DNA from: CAYFVU01 sp964594775
Lineage (GTDB): Bacteria > Spirochaetota > Spirochaetia > DSM-16054 > Sediminispirochaetaceae
Assembly: GCA_964594775.1 (NCBI GenBank)
Contig: CAZQNO010000008.1
Location: 5,972 to 69,971 of the forward strand
Direction of reading: 5' to 3'
DNA length: 64,000 nt
The position numbers and the translations under genes are program-made. Shown here piece after piece: positions 17,687 to 25,398 of this stretch. How positions within the stretch are numbered: the first letter of the stretch is position 1; each line of letters begins with the position of its first letter. The notes under the pieces were generated by a model that was given only the letters and a program-made list of their open reading frames with translations, searched no databases and was not told the DNA's origin.

Positions 17687-19458
17687 GATTCGCGGTAGCG
17701 GACGCAGTAAAAAATTGCCAAAAAGAGAATTAGTCCCTGAAGGACGAGGAAGAGCGAGAGCCCCAAAGCGAATCCGCCGAAATTGAGCAGACCCGCGAAG
17801 ATGAGGCGGTGGCCGAATACATAGAAGCTGATGAGATAGTCTAGCAAAAAGGGAACGAAAAGGAGGGAGGGATAGAGAAAAACGGGAACGCCGTCCTTTC
17901 GGGGGCGAAAGCGGAGGCCGATCCCCACGCCCAGAAGACTCAGCACGAGGATGAGGAAGGGCCCTAAGAGACGCATGAGCGTTATCAGCTGGATTTTACT
18001 GCGGGGATGATGATACACTTCATACTTTTTCTCTAGAATAAAGAGGTCCAGAAGGCTGAGACGTTCGAAGAAGTCATGGTCCCGGCTCAATCTCAACAGA
18101 TCGCTCAATGGTGCCGAGCTGCGGTAGACGTTCTTGAGAGGGCCGGAAAGAGCCTCAAAATCCTCTCCTTCCTCCGTCCCGCTGAGGGAAAACTGCGGCT
18201 TTATCTCGATCTCGTCATTATACCGGTCGATACCGCGAAAAATAAAGAGGGAGTAGGGATCTCCGCCTTCGGAAATCCTCGATGAGAGCTTGGCGTACTG
18301 CGCCCTGATATGGCTGGATCGCGAAATCCCTCCTTCGGGGCTAGGGGAAAAGTGCAGGACCTCTACATCGTGCAGCCAGACAGCTCTCCCGTCCCGTACG
18401 AGTTTCCCGATATAGACGATTTGTGTGTCGCCGGTGATTCCCTTCGGTTCGGCGTAGATGATCGAAGGTGTTCCGGGCAGCGTGTCCGTTTCTCTGGCAT
18501 CCTCGATAAAAAATGAGACATTCCTGGCCTGTAGACGACTTTCTTCCAGATACTCCTTCACATCCGGGTCTTCCGGGGCTTTTTCATTGAGCCGGTGAAA
18601 GAGGTAGTAAGCCTCCACCGGCCGCCCCTCCTGCAGGGCTTCGTAGCCCCTGAGTTTTTCCCGGTAGATCTTGTACAACTGCTCCTCGTCGCGGCTCGGT
18701 GCCATCGTGCCGATGCGGTCCCAGGCCTTGGCGGCCAGCCTTCTGGCGTCTTCCCTGTCCGGCTCGAGCTTGACGGCCATTTGGGCGAGGAAGTGGGCGG
18801 TAAACGGGTCTTCATCTTCGAGGGCCGCGCTGCCTCTTTCCATCAGCTCCACGGCGGTGAGGTTTTGAAGTTCTCTTCGGGCTATAAAGGGTTTTTCTTT
18901 CTTCTCCTTCTTCTCTTCTCCCTGCGTGAGACTCAAGCTCCCCTCGATGACTTCGAGCCTGCCGCCTATTTCGGCATCTTCCTCTACGATGGAGAGGTAG
19001 TTGCGGTAATAGCGGGCAGCCTCCTCCCTCTCTTCTCTTGTCTCGGCCTGTTCCGCCTTTTCCATAAACTCCCCCGCCAGACGGCTGAGGTAGAGGCGAT
19101 TGAACCGGTCTCGATAGAGCCGGGGCTTGAGGCCGATGTCGAGGGCCGTATAGAGGAGGGTAAAGAGGATAAACAGCACCATCAAACGGCCTATGAGGCG
19201 GGGCAGGCTGTCGGCGCCGGAGGAGATGCCTGCGCCGGCGCGCATTGTGGCGAAGGCCATTATTACGGCGGAGATAATTACCGTCGGAAGCGCTTCGATG
19301 AGGAGTCTGAGCGCTTCTTCGAAGAGCCAGGCCGCTCGAAACTGGGGGAGAAGCTGGTCCGCCGGATATTCGAGGGCGGTAATGACGATAAAAAACAGAT
19401 AGGCGGCGGCGGTCAAACCGAGAGTGAAGAACAGACTTCGGCGGACGACGGAACTCAT
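17683..19458 (-). CDS. LptF/LptG-like permease with TPR-like insertion
   Basis: 591 residues. Three predicted membrane spans come first (about 10-32, 48-70, 90-110), then a large soluble part, then three spans (about 490-590). That is the topology of LptF/LptG (YjgP/YjgQ) permeases. The soluble part starts with helical TPR-like repeats (about 115-300; YYRNYLSIVEE, AYYLFHRLNEKAPEDPDV) and ends with a beta-rich stretch (about 305-430; PSIIYAEPKGITGDTQIVYI) like the periplasmic jellyroll of LptF/G. The last part LITLMRLLGPFLILVL also fits. The family call is inference from topology. The TPR insertion would be unusual. Start and stop overlap both neighbours. Confidence 0.6.
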   Translation of the reverse strand: MSSVVRRSLFFTLGLTAAAYLFFIVITALEYPADQLLPQFRAAWLFEEALRLLIEALPTVIISAVIMAFATMRAGAGISSGADSLPRLIGRLMVLFILFTLLYTALDIGLKPRLYRDRFNRLYLSRLAGEFMEKAEQAETREEREEAARYYRNYLSIVEEDAEIGGRLEVIEGSLSLTQGEEKKEKKEKPFIARRELQNLTAVELMERGSAALEDEDPFTAHFLAQMAVKLEPDREDARRLAAKAWDRIGTMAPSRDEEQLYKIYREKLRGYEALQEGRPVEAYYLFHRLNEKAPEDPDVKEYLEESRLQARNVSFFIEDARETDTLPGTPSIIYAEPKGITGDTQIVYIGKLVRDGRAVWLHDVEVLHFSPSPEGGISRSSHIRAQYAKLSSRISEGGDPYSLFIFRGIDRYNDEIEIKPQFSLSGTEEGEDFEALSGPLKNVYRSSAPLSDLLRLSRDHDFFERLSLLDLFILEKKYEVYHHPRSKIQLITLMRLLGPFLILVLSLLGVGIGLRFRPRKDGVPVFLYPSLLFVPFLLDYLISFYVFGHRLIFAGLLNFGGFALGLSLFLVLQGLILFLAIFYCVRYRES

Positions 19459-20450
19459 TACCTGCCTCCCTCTTTGCTGCCGAGGTGAAAGGCTATTCCC
19501 CAGAAAAGAAAGAGAAAGGAAGCGGTGAGTAAAATGATCGATGGGAGGAGAGGAAGGTACTTTTCCATCGAGACCGCAAAGAGCATTGCTTCAACTGCAT
19601 CGCCAATGGAGAGGCGATGCAGTAAAAAAAACACCCGCATAAGCAAGAGGCCGAGCAGGGCATTGAAGAGGGGCCAGGAGCTGGTACGGATAAAGGACCA
19701 TCCGCTGATGATAAAGAGGATGTGCAGAGCCATGGCTCCGATGAAGAGAAGAAAAGAGTTCTCTCTCAGTCCGGTAAGAGAGCGGGTGATCATCCCTATC
19801 TCCTCTCCTATGCGCCGCACGGAAACGGGAGTCTCGAGGGAGGAGACCGGACCCGATGCGTCTTCTCCGAGGGGAATCGCATCCCGTCCTCCTTCAGGGT
19901 CTTCCAAAATGAGCTCGCCCTGGGTGAAGTAGAAGGTACCGCTGCGGTACAGGCTGAGAACCTGCTTCTCCTCCGCTTCTCTGTTATTCGGCGAAATGAG
20001 CGCAACGGGACCGAAGACGGGAAGGTCGGCGTCACTGTAGCGAATCGTCTCTCCGTAAAAAAGGTATTCGCTGAGGGGGTAGAGGTATCCGGCCCGGTAG
20101 GGGGAGCTGATGGGCGGACCTTCTTCATTGCTCTGCATTTCCGAGCTCAGAATGAAGAGGCCGGCATAGAGAAAAAAGGAAAAGAAAAAGGCAGAGAGGG
20201 CGGCGGGCAGGCCTATCCGTGATCGTCTGCGCTGGGTGAGCAGCAGGAAGAAGAGAGAAATGACGGTAGAGGCGACGACGATGGAAGGCAGAGCGTCGAC
20301 GATATGGGGCAGAAGCACCGATGCTCCTAATTCGTTCACCGCGTGAGAGGCTCCTATCCAATAATAGACCGTCGAGAGGGCGGTAAAGAGAGAGAAGATT
20401 GCGATAAACAGGACCGCGTACACGGGGAGCACCAATAGGGCCGCTTTCAC
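19458..20450 (-). CDS. LptF/LptG-like six-span permease, partner of the 591-residue protein
   Basis: 330 residues with three N-terminal spans (about 5-28, 48-72, 80-103), a soluble beta-rich part of about 120 residues, and three C-terminal spans (about 235-325). The second span DALPSIVVASTVISL parallels EALPTVIISAVIMAF in the downstream gene, so the two proteins look like distant paralogues forming a heterodimer, as LptF and LptG do. GTG 20450 is preceded by GAGG. It is the first gene of the unit, and the gene-free region with DnaA boxes is upstream. Confidence 0.6.
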   Translation of the reverse strand: MKAALLVLPVYAVLFIAIFSLFTALSTVYYWIGASHAVNELGASVLLPHIVDALPSIVVASTVISLFFLLLTQRRRSRIGLPAALSAFFFSFFLYAGLFILSSEMQSNEEGPPISSPYRAGYLYPLSEYLFYGETIRYSDADLPVFGPVALISPNNREAEEKQVLSLYRSGTFYFTQGELILEDPEGGRDAIPLGEDASGPVSSLETPVSVRRIGEEIGMITRSLTGLRENSFLLFIGAMALHILFIISGWSFIRTSSWPLFNALLGLLLMRVFFLLHRLSIGDAVEAMLFAVSMEKYLPLLPSIILLTASFLFLFWGIAFHLGSKEGGR

Positions 20451-20805
20451 TCCACTACCTCACATTGCGCTAATAGTATCATGGCGCCGATAAAAGGGCA
20501 ACAATCAAAAGGATCTTTGCTAGGCGGGCGGATTCCCGTACCCGCAGTTCCCGCCGCTTTTTCAGATCCCTCTACTACGGCAGCCAAACCTTCTCAGCCG
20601 GCCGTCCGAAAATCTGCAAATTTATCCACAACTAATCCACAAGAGGAGTCTACATGCATGAATAGTATATTCAATAAAAAAAATTGAAAAACCCCGCCCG
20701 CAGACCTCTTTTCACCTTGACAGCTACACAGATGTATAGGCAACAGTGGTATATCCATGAGTGAGTAGAGAGCGGGAAACGCGGGTTCCGGTTTTTATGC
20801 ACAAC
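20451..20805. other. Gene-free region with DnaA-box cluster, origin-like
   Basis: No convincing gene lies here. The stretch has DnaA-box matches at 20622-20630 (perfect TTATCCACA), 20633-20641 (one mismatch), 20795-20803 (TTATGCACA, fits TTATNCACA), then 20806-20814 (perfect) and 20843-20851 (one mismatch) in the adjoining gene. Between the two groups lies an AT-rich tract at 20656-20690 with an A-run. This is the make-up of a replication origin or a DnaA-controlled element. No dnaA, dnaN or gyrB gene is near, so oriC is only a candidate. Confidence 0.45.
20622..20641 (+). promoter_or_regulatory. Tandem DnaA boxes (left group)
   Basis: TTATCCACA at 20622-20630 is a perfect match to the DnaA consensus; TAATCCACA at 20633-20641 follows after two bases with one mismatch. 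Both are in the same orientation and border the AT-rich tract. Confidence 0.6.
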
Positions 20806-20814
20806 TTATCCACA
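20795..20814 (+). promoter_or_regulatory. Tandem DnaA boxes (right group)
   Basis: TTATGCACA at 20795-20803 and TTATCCACA at 20806-20814 lie two bases apart, in the same spacing and orientation as the left group. The second box also contains the stop codon of the - strand regulator gene. Confidence 0.6.
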
Positions 20815-21633
20815 GGCTTTATGGTCCTTTGGTGAATTTCTCTTTTCCACACAGGCCGGCGAGATGCGGTATCCCTGCCTTCTCACGCTGAGGATAGGCT
20901 CTTCATCGCAGCCGAGATCCTTCAGTTTTCTGCGGAGAAGGGATACCTGCATATCGACGGCGCGGCTTTTTCGACGATACTCGTCCCGCAGCAGGTAGTG
21001 CAGCGCCTCCCGGTATACGGTCTCGCCGGCGGCGCCGACGAGGGCCTTGAGAATGAGCAGCTCGGGCCGGGAGAGAGGGATCGACCGGCTTCCCGAGACC
21101 GAACGGATCCCTCCTGCTTCGATTCGGTAGCTTTTTGAACCGATGCAGATGATAGACGGGGGAAGGGTCTTCAGTACTCGGGCCCGAAGCTCCGGGTACG
21201 TCCAGGATTCGGTGAGGTAATCGTCGCAGCCAAGGCTGAAGGCCCTGGGCAGATCTTCGGCTCTGCCGAATACGAGAACCGGTTTTGTAGAAATAAGAGA
21301 ATCGGGTCCTTCGTCCTCATGGGCTCCGAGGAGTTGGTGCATCCGCTTTGCCTCTATGAGGTAGCAGTCCGTCTCAAAGGCCGGCAGGGGATAGGAGGAG
21401 AAGCGCAGCCGCAGCGTACCGTCTCTTTCTGCCTCTCTGCGTACGGCGGCGAGCTTCGGCGGGTCTAGGGTAACGATGTTACAGGTAAATCGCGGGTGTA
21501 CGGATTGCTCCTTTACCCCTTCTCCTCTTCCGAAATTCTTGTTTTTAAATCTTCCAAGAGCAGCTCGGGAGATTGGGTTTTCTGCTCTAAGGCGGCGAAT
21601 TGCTTCTCGAGAGAATCCTCGTTCTCGGACCAC
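20806..21633 (-). CDS. Pseudo-receiver plus OmpR-type winged-helix transcription regulator (start uncertain)
   Basis: The C-terminal 100 residues are an OmpR/PhoB-type winged helix: a LSRPELLILKALVGA helix, VDMQVSLLRRKLKDLG as recognition helix and SVRRQGYRI as wing. The N-terminal 115 residues of the homologous part look like a receiver domain, but the phosphoacceptor Asp is replaced (CYLIEAK) and the conserved Lys of GxDDYLxKP is Glu (GCDDYLTES). It probably works without phosphorylation. The only standard start gives overlap of 121 bases with pspA (GTG 21633); homology begins near 21500, where AAAGGAG is present but no ATG, GTG or TTG. The stop codon lies in a DnaA box. Co-transcription with pspA is likely. 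Confidence 0.7.
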   Translation of the reverse strand: MVRERGFSREAIRRLRAENPISRAALGRFKNKNFGRGEGVKEQSVHPRFTCNIVTLDPPKLAAVRREAERDGTLRLRFSSYPLPAFETDCYLIEAKRMHQLLGAHEDEGPDSLISTKPVLVFGRAEDLPRAFSLGCDDYLTESWTYPELRARVLKTLPPSIICIGSKSYRIEAGGIRSVSGSRSIPLSRPELLILKALVGAAGETVYREALHYLLRDEYRRKSRAVDMQVSLLRRKLKDLGCDEEPILSVRRQGYRISPACVEKRNSPKDHKACG

Positions 21634-22202
21634 TCCTCGATTTCTTCCATGGCCTCGTTTTCCGATTCCTTCTGCTCGATTTCCTGGGAAATTCGGTCGA
21701 AGGTGGCGAAGGCGGAGCTGTCTTCGTATTTAAGAACAGTTGCTTGGAGCTTTCTTTGGGTTTCTACCCTTTTGGATCGGGCAATGAGAAGGTTCTTCTT
21801 CCGCTGGGCTTCTTCGATCTTCTGTTGGAATTTCCGCAGGGAGTGCTTGAGCTTCTCCACGGACTGGTGTTGTATCTCCCACTGTTGCTGGTACTCGGCG
21901 GCGATCTTCTCCTGCTCCTGTTTGCGAACGAGGGCCTCCTTGGCGAGGTCTTCGTTTCCCGCTTCAAGGGCCGCCCGCGCCTTCTGTTCCCATTGACCGG
22001 CCTGCGCTTCCGCCGCCGTCGCCTGACGCTCGAGCTTTTTCTCGTCGGCAATGGCCGAGGCCACGCTCTTCTTCGTGTCCACGAGTTCCCGATTCATGTC
22101 GGAGATCAGCTGATTGAGCATCTTCTCCGGGTCTTCGGCTTTGCTCATGATATCGTTGAGGTTGCTTCTGAACACTCGTGCAAATCGTTTAAAAAATCCC
22201 AT
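21513..22202 (-). CDS. pspA: Phage shock protein A / IM30 family protein
   Basis: 229 residues, nearly all coiled coil. The amphipathic N-terminal helix GFFKRFARVFRSNLND binds membrane, and AEDPEKMLNQLISDMNREL is the family hallmark. PspA/IM30 proteins are ESCRT-III-like and protect the inner membrane under stress. No pspF, pspB or pspC gene is adjacent; instead a pseudo-receiver regulator overlaps its 3' end and may control it. The C-terminal Glu-rich stretch (about 180-229) is typical. The upstream neighbour is a STAS protein, 75 bases away. Confidence 0.9.
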   Translation of the reverse strand: MGFFKRFARVFRSNLNDIMSKAEDPEKMLNQLISDMNRELVDTKKSVASAIADEKKLERQATAAEAQAGQWEQKARAALEAGNEDLAKEALVRKQEQEKIAAEYQQQWEIQHQSVEKLKHSLRKFQQKIEEAQRKKNLLIARSKRVETQRKLQATVLKYEDSSAFATFDRISQEIEQKESENEAMEEIEEWSENEDSLEKQFAALEQKTQSPELLLEDLKTRISEEEKG

Positions 22203-22277
22203 ACTCTTTTGTCCTAGAACGCTTTCACTACGTGGTGTCGATAGCTCGTCCCTTGAAAAAGGGCCGCGGGGAGAGAC

Positions 22278-22829
22278 TTATCCGAGAAATACCTGTCCCG
22301 AATTATCGATGGCGAGGATCGTCTTGCACTCGCTGCATCTGAATCGACCGGGCTTCGTGGCCTTGAGTTTCTTCGAGCATATCGGGCACTTGAAAATCTT
22401 GGGAAAGACATCGGTTGATCCGGTTTTTCCCTCGGAATTGAAAAACTCGGTCGCCTCCTGGAGGTTGTCTTTGATGTTGAAGAACTGAGAGAAACCCAGC
22501 AGCTGAAACACCTCGTAGACCTTCGGCTGAATATCCAAGAGGACGATGTCGCCGCCCCGGGGCTTTACCGCCTTGAGAAACGCGGTGAATGAGCCTATTC
22601 CGGTACTGGACACGTAGTTCAGCCCCGCGCAGTTGAAAATGAGGCGGGAATAGCCCGATTCGACCGCCTTGGTTACCCTCTTTTGAAAGAAGTTGGAGTT
22701 ATACGTGTCGATATACCCCGTAAGATAGAGGACAAGACAGCCCTCAACCTTGTCTACCTTCTCTAAGCGAATTTTTAGGCTGTCGTCTTTCTCGTCGTCG
22801 AATCCCTGAACGATATCGTTGTTAGTCAT
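22278..22829 (-). CDS. STAS domain protein with C-terminal zinc ribbon
   Basis: 183 residues. A STAS domain (about 18-125) has the phosphorylatable Ser in NYVSSTGIGSF, as in anti-sigma factor antagonists of the SpoIIAA type. It is followed by a zinc ribbon with CPIC and CSEC pairs (about 145-170). The ribbon is not a usual partner of single-domain STAS proteins and may bind nucleic acid or protein. No anti-sigma kinase gene lies nearby. ATG 22829 has AGAGGG upstream; the longer frame to 22898 crosses its promoter and is rejected. Confidence 0.85.
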   Translation of the reverse strand: MTNNDIVQGFDDEKDDSLKIRLEKVDKVEGCLVLYLTGYIDTYNSNFFQKRVTKAVESGYSRLIFNCAGLNYVSSTGIGSFTAFLKAVKPRGGDIVLLDIQPKVYEVFQLLGFSQFFNIKDNLQEATEFFNSEGKTGSTDVFPKIFKCPICSKKLKATKPGRFRCSECKTILAIDNSGQVFLG

Positions 22830-22869
22830 CAGTACCCTCTGTTTTAGACTTACAGTTGTCTCACATTTT

Positions 22870-22898
22870 ATAGTATTCAGCAATGGGTGATTTGTCAA
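22870..22898 (-). promoter_or_regulatory. Promoter of the STAS protein gene
   Basis: Reading on the - strand, a perfect TTGACA (22893-22898) and TACTAT (22870-22875) are separated by 17 bases, about 40 bases before ATG 22829. This is one of the best sigma-70 promoter matches in the window. Confidence 0.7.
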
Positions 22899-22946
22899 AC
22901 CTTTCTAGGAGAATTTGTCCTTCCGGAAAGAAAAAAGCGATTGAAC

Positions 22947-22975
22947 TTGACCGTTGGAGGAGAAAGACCTACAAT
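22947..22975 (+). promoter_or_regulatory. Promoter of the exported 170-residue protein gene
   Basis: TTGACC (22947-22952) and TACAAT (22970-22975) have the optimal 17-base spacing, with ATG 23010 about 35 bases further on. It diverges from the STAS gene promoter. Confidence 0.65.
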
Positions 22976-23009
22976 TTATAGCGAAATAGAGGAGAAAAAG
23001 AGGCATTCG

Positions 23010-23522
23010 ATGAAGAATTCGTCCGCTTTTACCATGGTTTTCGCGTTTTTCTTGGTTTTCGCGTTCACTCTCCGTGCTCAGGAGGAGGGGCAGGGAGGGA
23101 CTCTGCCTCCCCTCGATTCGGTGATAAGCAGCGAGTACGGGCTCGACACTCTGAGCGAGAGCGTACGCAGCGGCCGGGTTGCCGGCATCCCAAAGGACAA
23201 ATACCTCATAATCGAGGGGGTCGTCTCGTCCCGGCAGGTCATTCAAGAGGGCGAGGAAGACTTCTTCGGTATCCTGGAAATTTCCTCCGGCGCATGGGAG
23301 AACGGAGAAGAGCTCAAGATGTACCGCTGCTATTTTCAGCTCCGCGGCCCCGAATTCGTCGGTACCATTCCGCCTCCCCGCAGCAGATCCACCTCGCCGA
23401 ATGAGATCGCCCTCCACAGCCACCTCATCGCCATCGGTCGTTATCTCGGCTACGGAGAAGACGCGGAGGGCAACCGGTTTCCCGTTTTGGAAGCCGTACA
23501 GATCAAGAAACTGCGCATGTAG
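23010..23522 (+). CDS. Exported protein of unknown function (170 residues)
   Basis: The N-terminus has a signal peptide (about residues 1-22, FAFFLVFAFTLRAQ, cleavage after RAQ or nearby). The mature part reads as one small beta-rich domain, about 145 residues, with the phrase KYLIIEGVVSSRQVI and later HSHLIAIGRYLGYGED, which recalls OB-like folds, but I assign no family. ATG 23010 is preceded by a purine-rich GGAG/GAGG zone and lies 35 bases downstream of a good promoter. It is a single-gene unit convergent with the NtrC-like gene, six bases apart. Confidence 0.75.
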   Translation: MKNSSAFTMVFAFFLVFAFTLRAQEEGQGGTLPPLDSVISSEYGLDTLSESVRSGRVAGIPKDKYLIIEGVVSSRQVIQEGEEDFFGILEISSGAWENGEELKMYRCYFQLRGPEFVGTIPPPRSRSTSPNEIALHSHLIAIGRYLGYGEDAEGNRFPVLEAVQIKKLRM

Positions 23523-23527
23523 CTTCC

Positions 23528-24700
23528 TCACGCGCTCAGTTCCGCGGAGGTAACGATGTGCCGCGGCTCTATGCTCTTTCCCTCCGCCAGTATCGCCGCC
23601 CTGCGAATGGTATTTCTCAGTTCCCGCACGTTTCCCGGCCAGTGGTGGCTGCTCAGTTTTTCCATGCTCTCTGCCGAGATGCTTTCTTGATCCACCCCCA
23701 ATTCTCCGAGGAAGCAGCGGGAGAGTTCCGGAATATCCTCGATTCTCCTTCTCAAGGGAGGAACGGTGACGGTAAGGGTGTTGATGCGGTGGTACAGATC
23801 GAGCCTGAAGCTTCCCTCCTCGATCATCCCGGGAAGAATTCGGTGGGTCGCGGAGATCAGGCGAATATCGATGGGGATGCGCTTCCTTCCGCCGATGCGG
23901 ATGAGCGAGCCGTCCTCCAAGATGCGCAGCAGCTTCATCTGCGCCGCACGGGGCATTTCTCCAATTTCATCGAGGAAGAAGGTGCCGCCGCTGCTCCGTT
24001 CGAGGTATCCCGGCCGAGACCGGGCGTCGGTAAAGGCTCCTGCATCGCTTCCGAAAAACTCCGTCTCTATGAGATTTTCGGGTATGGCTCCCGCATGAAT
24101 GGGCTGGAAGGGGCCCTTTCTGCGGGAAGACAAGTCGTGGACGGCCCGGGCGAGAAGCTCCTTTCCCGTCCCGCTTTCCCCGTAAATCAGAACAGCCTCT
24201 TCGCTCCGCGCGTAGACGCGTAGTTTCTCCTTTAAACTGCAAATTAATCGTGAGTTTCCTTTGAAATGGGCCAGAGGGTCCGGTTTTTCCGGCTTACCGG
24301 TGAGTTCGGAAGACTTGGGAAGTTCCGGGGGCTGCGGCGGGAGATCGATGGGAAGGAGGGCATTGTCGATGGCGGCACTGAGCTTCTTGAGGCTATAGGG
24401 CTTCTCGATGAAGTTTTCGGCGCCCAGCCGAAGTGCCCGAACGACATTTTCCGCCCTGCCGAAGGCGCTGAGCATCACCACCGGCGGCGGGGTATCCATT
24501 GCCCGTATATGACTGAGGACGGCGAAACCGTTCATGTCGGGGAGATCGAGATCGAGAAGGACCAGATCGAAGGGCTTTTTTGAAAGCTGCCGCAGGCCTT
24601 CCGCTGCCGTAGCGCAGCCGGTCGTGATGAAGCCGGGCAATACCTGGGAGAGAATGGCGAGTTCCTTTTCGTCATCGTCGACGAAGAGAAGAGAGAGCAC
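23528..24700 (-). CDS. NtrC-like response regulator lacking a DNA-binding domain
   Basis: 390 residues. Receiver domain 1-115 with the acidic pair in FVDDDEKE, phosphoacceptor Asp in LVLLDLDLPD and Lys in ENFIEKPYS. AAA+ domain about 140-375: Walker A GESGTGKE, sigma-54 contact loop GAFTDA (variant of GAFTGA), Walker B GGTFFLDEIGE and the R-finger region. It ends soon after GNVRELRNTIRRA, so the Fis-type helix-turn-helix of most members is absent. Known relatives without DNA-binding domain (FlgR of epsilon-proteobacteria) activate sigma-54 from solution, often for flagella. GTG 24700 is the first start before the receiver. Confidence 0.88.
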   Translation of the reverse strand: MLSLLFVDDDEKELAILSQVLPGFITTGCATAAEGLRQLSKKPFDLVLLDLDLPDMNGFAVLSHIRAMDTPPPVVMLSAFGRAENVVRALRLGAENFIEKPYSLKKLSAAIDNALLPIDLPPQPPELPKSSELTGKPEKPDPLAHFKGNSRLICSLKEKLRVYARSEEAVLIYGESGTGKELLARAVHDLSSRRKGPFQPIHAGAIPENLIETEFFGSDAGAFTDARSRPGYLERSSGGTFFLDEIGEMPRAAQMKLLRILEDGSLIRIGGRKRIPIDIRLISATHRILPGMIEEGSFRLDLYHRINTLTVTVPPLRRRIEDIPELSRCFLGELGVDQESISAESMEKLSSHHWPGNVRELRNTIRRAAILAEGKSIEPRHIVTSAELSA

Positions 24701-24925
24701 CGCCGGCCGCCTTTTTTCGATTCACTGTATCGAGTACTATATAATAAAAACAGTATAATGCGGGGCAAATAGGTAGCGAAATGCTTTTCCGGCGGGAAAA
24801 CTCGTTAGGGCACTCCCCGAAAGAGAGATATGAGTCCTTCGCTGCCGCTTGATGTGCGGCGTCAGAATTGCTGGTGCGCGGCGTTGCATTTTCCCGGCGC
24901 TCTATGCTACTCTTCTTCCGTTATG

Positions 24926-25372
24926 ATGGAGACACGGACACTCATTCGGCTTTTCGATACGGGATACATTCTCAAGTTCTTCCTGATCGTCATGCTGCTG
25001 TCCCTCGTTCCTTTCGCGGACATGTGGGGTGTTCTGTTTTTCGACAAGTACATTCCCCGCTATCTTCTGCTCGCCGGAATCGCCTCTACGGCCCTGTTGG
25101 GTCTGATCATCACTTTCCTTCTGATAAAGCGGCTTCTAGGGATCATTTTGGTAAACATAAGAGACGGATACTATCCGGGGGACGAATTCTTCCACCTGAT
25201 TGGGCTTCTGGCAGCGGGAATCCTCCTGCTCACTCCCGGTTTCATCGGAGACTTTCTCGGTCTTCTCCTTCTCATTCCGGCGTTTCGCGCTGCCGTTGTC
25301 CGGCTCACGGCACGCCGGATAGAGGACCGGTTCAAGGAACTCTACGAGTATCTCAAGCTCTATGAATTATAG
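24926..25372 (+). CDS. fxsA: FxsA family membrane protein
   Basis: 148 residues with about four predicted membrane spans. GDEFFHLIGLLAAGILLLTP followed by GFIGDFLGLLLLIP is the FxsA hallmark; in E. coli FxsA relieves phage T7 exclusion by the F plasmid, but the general role is not known. The start is uncertain: ATG 24923 and 24926 are adjacent, with no Shine-Dalgarno site. TTGCAT at 24884 and TACTCT at 24908 could give an almost leaderless transcript. The extension to 24830 adds a non-hydrophobic head. Confidence 0.83.
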   Translation: METRTLIRLFDTGYILKFFLIVMLLSLVPFADMWGVLFFDKYIPRYLLLAGIASTALLGLIITFLLIKRLLGIILVNIRDGYYPGDEFFHLIGLLAAGILLLTPGFIGDFLGLLLLIPAFRAAVVRLTARRIEDRFKELYEYLKLYEL

Positions 25373-25378
25373 GCAGGG

Positions 25379-25398
25379 AGCCGGGCGCTTACCCGGCT
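25379..25398. terminator. Hairpin between convergent fxsA and glycosyltransferase genes
   Basis: Two perfect seven-base arms, AGCCGGG (25379-25385) and CCCGGCT (25392-25398), enclose a six-base loop between the two converging stops. It could end transcription from both sides; the T-run on either side is weak. Confidence 0.45.
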
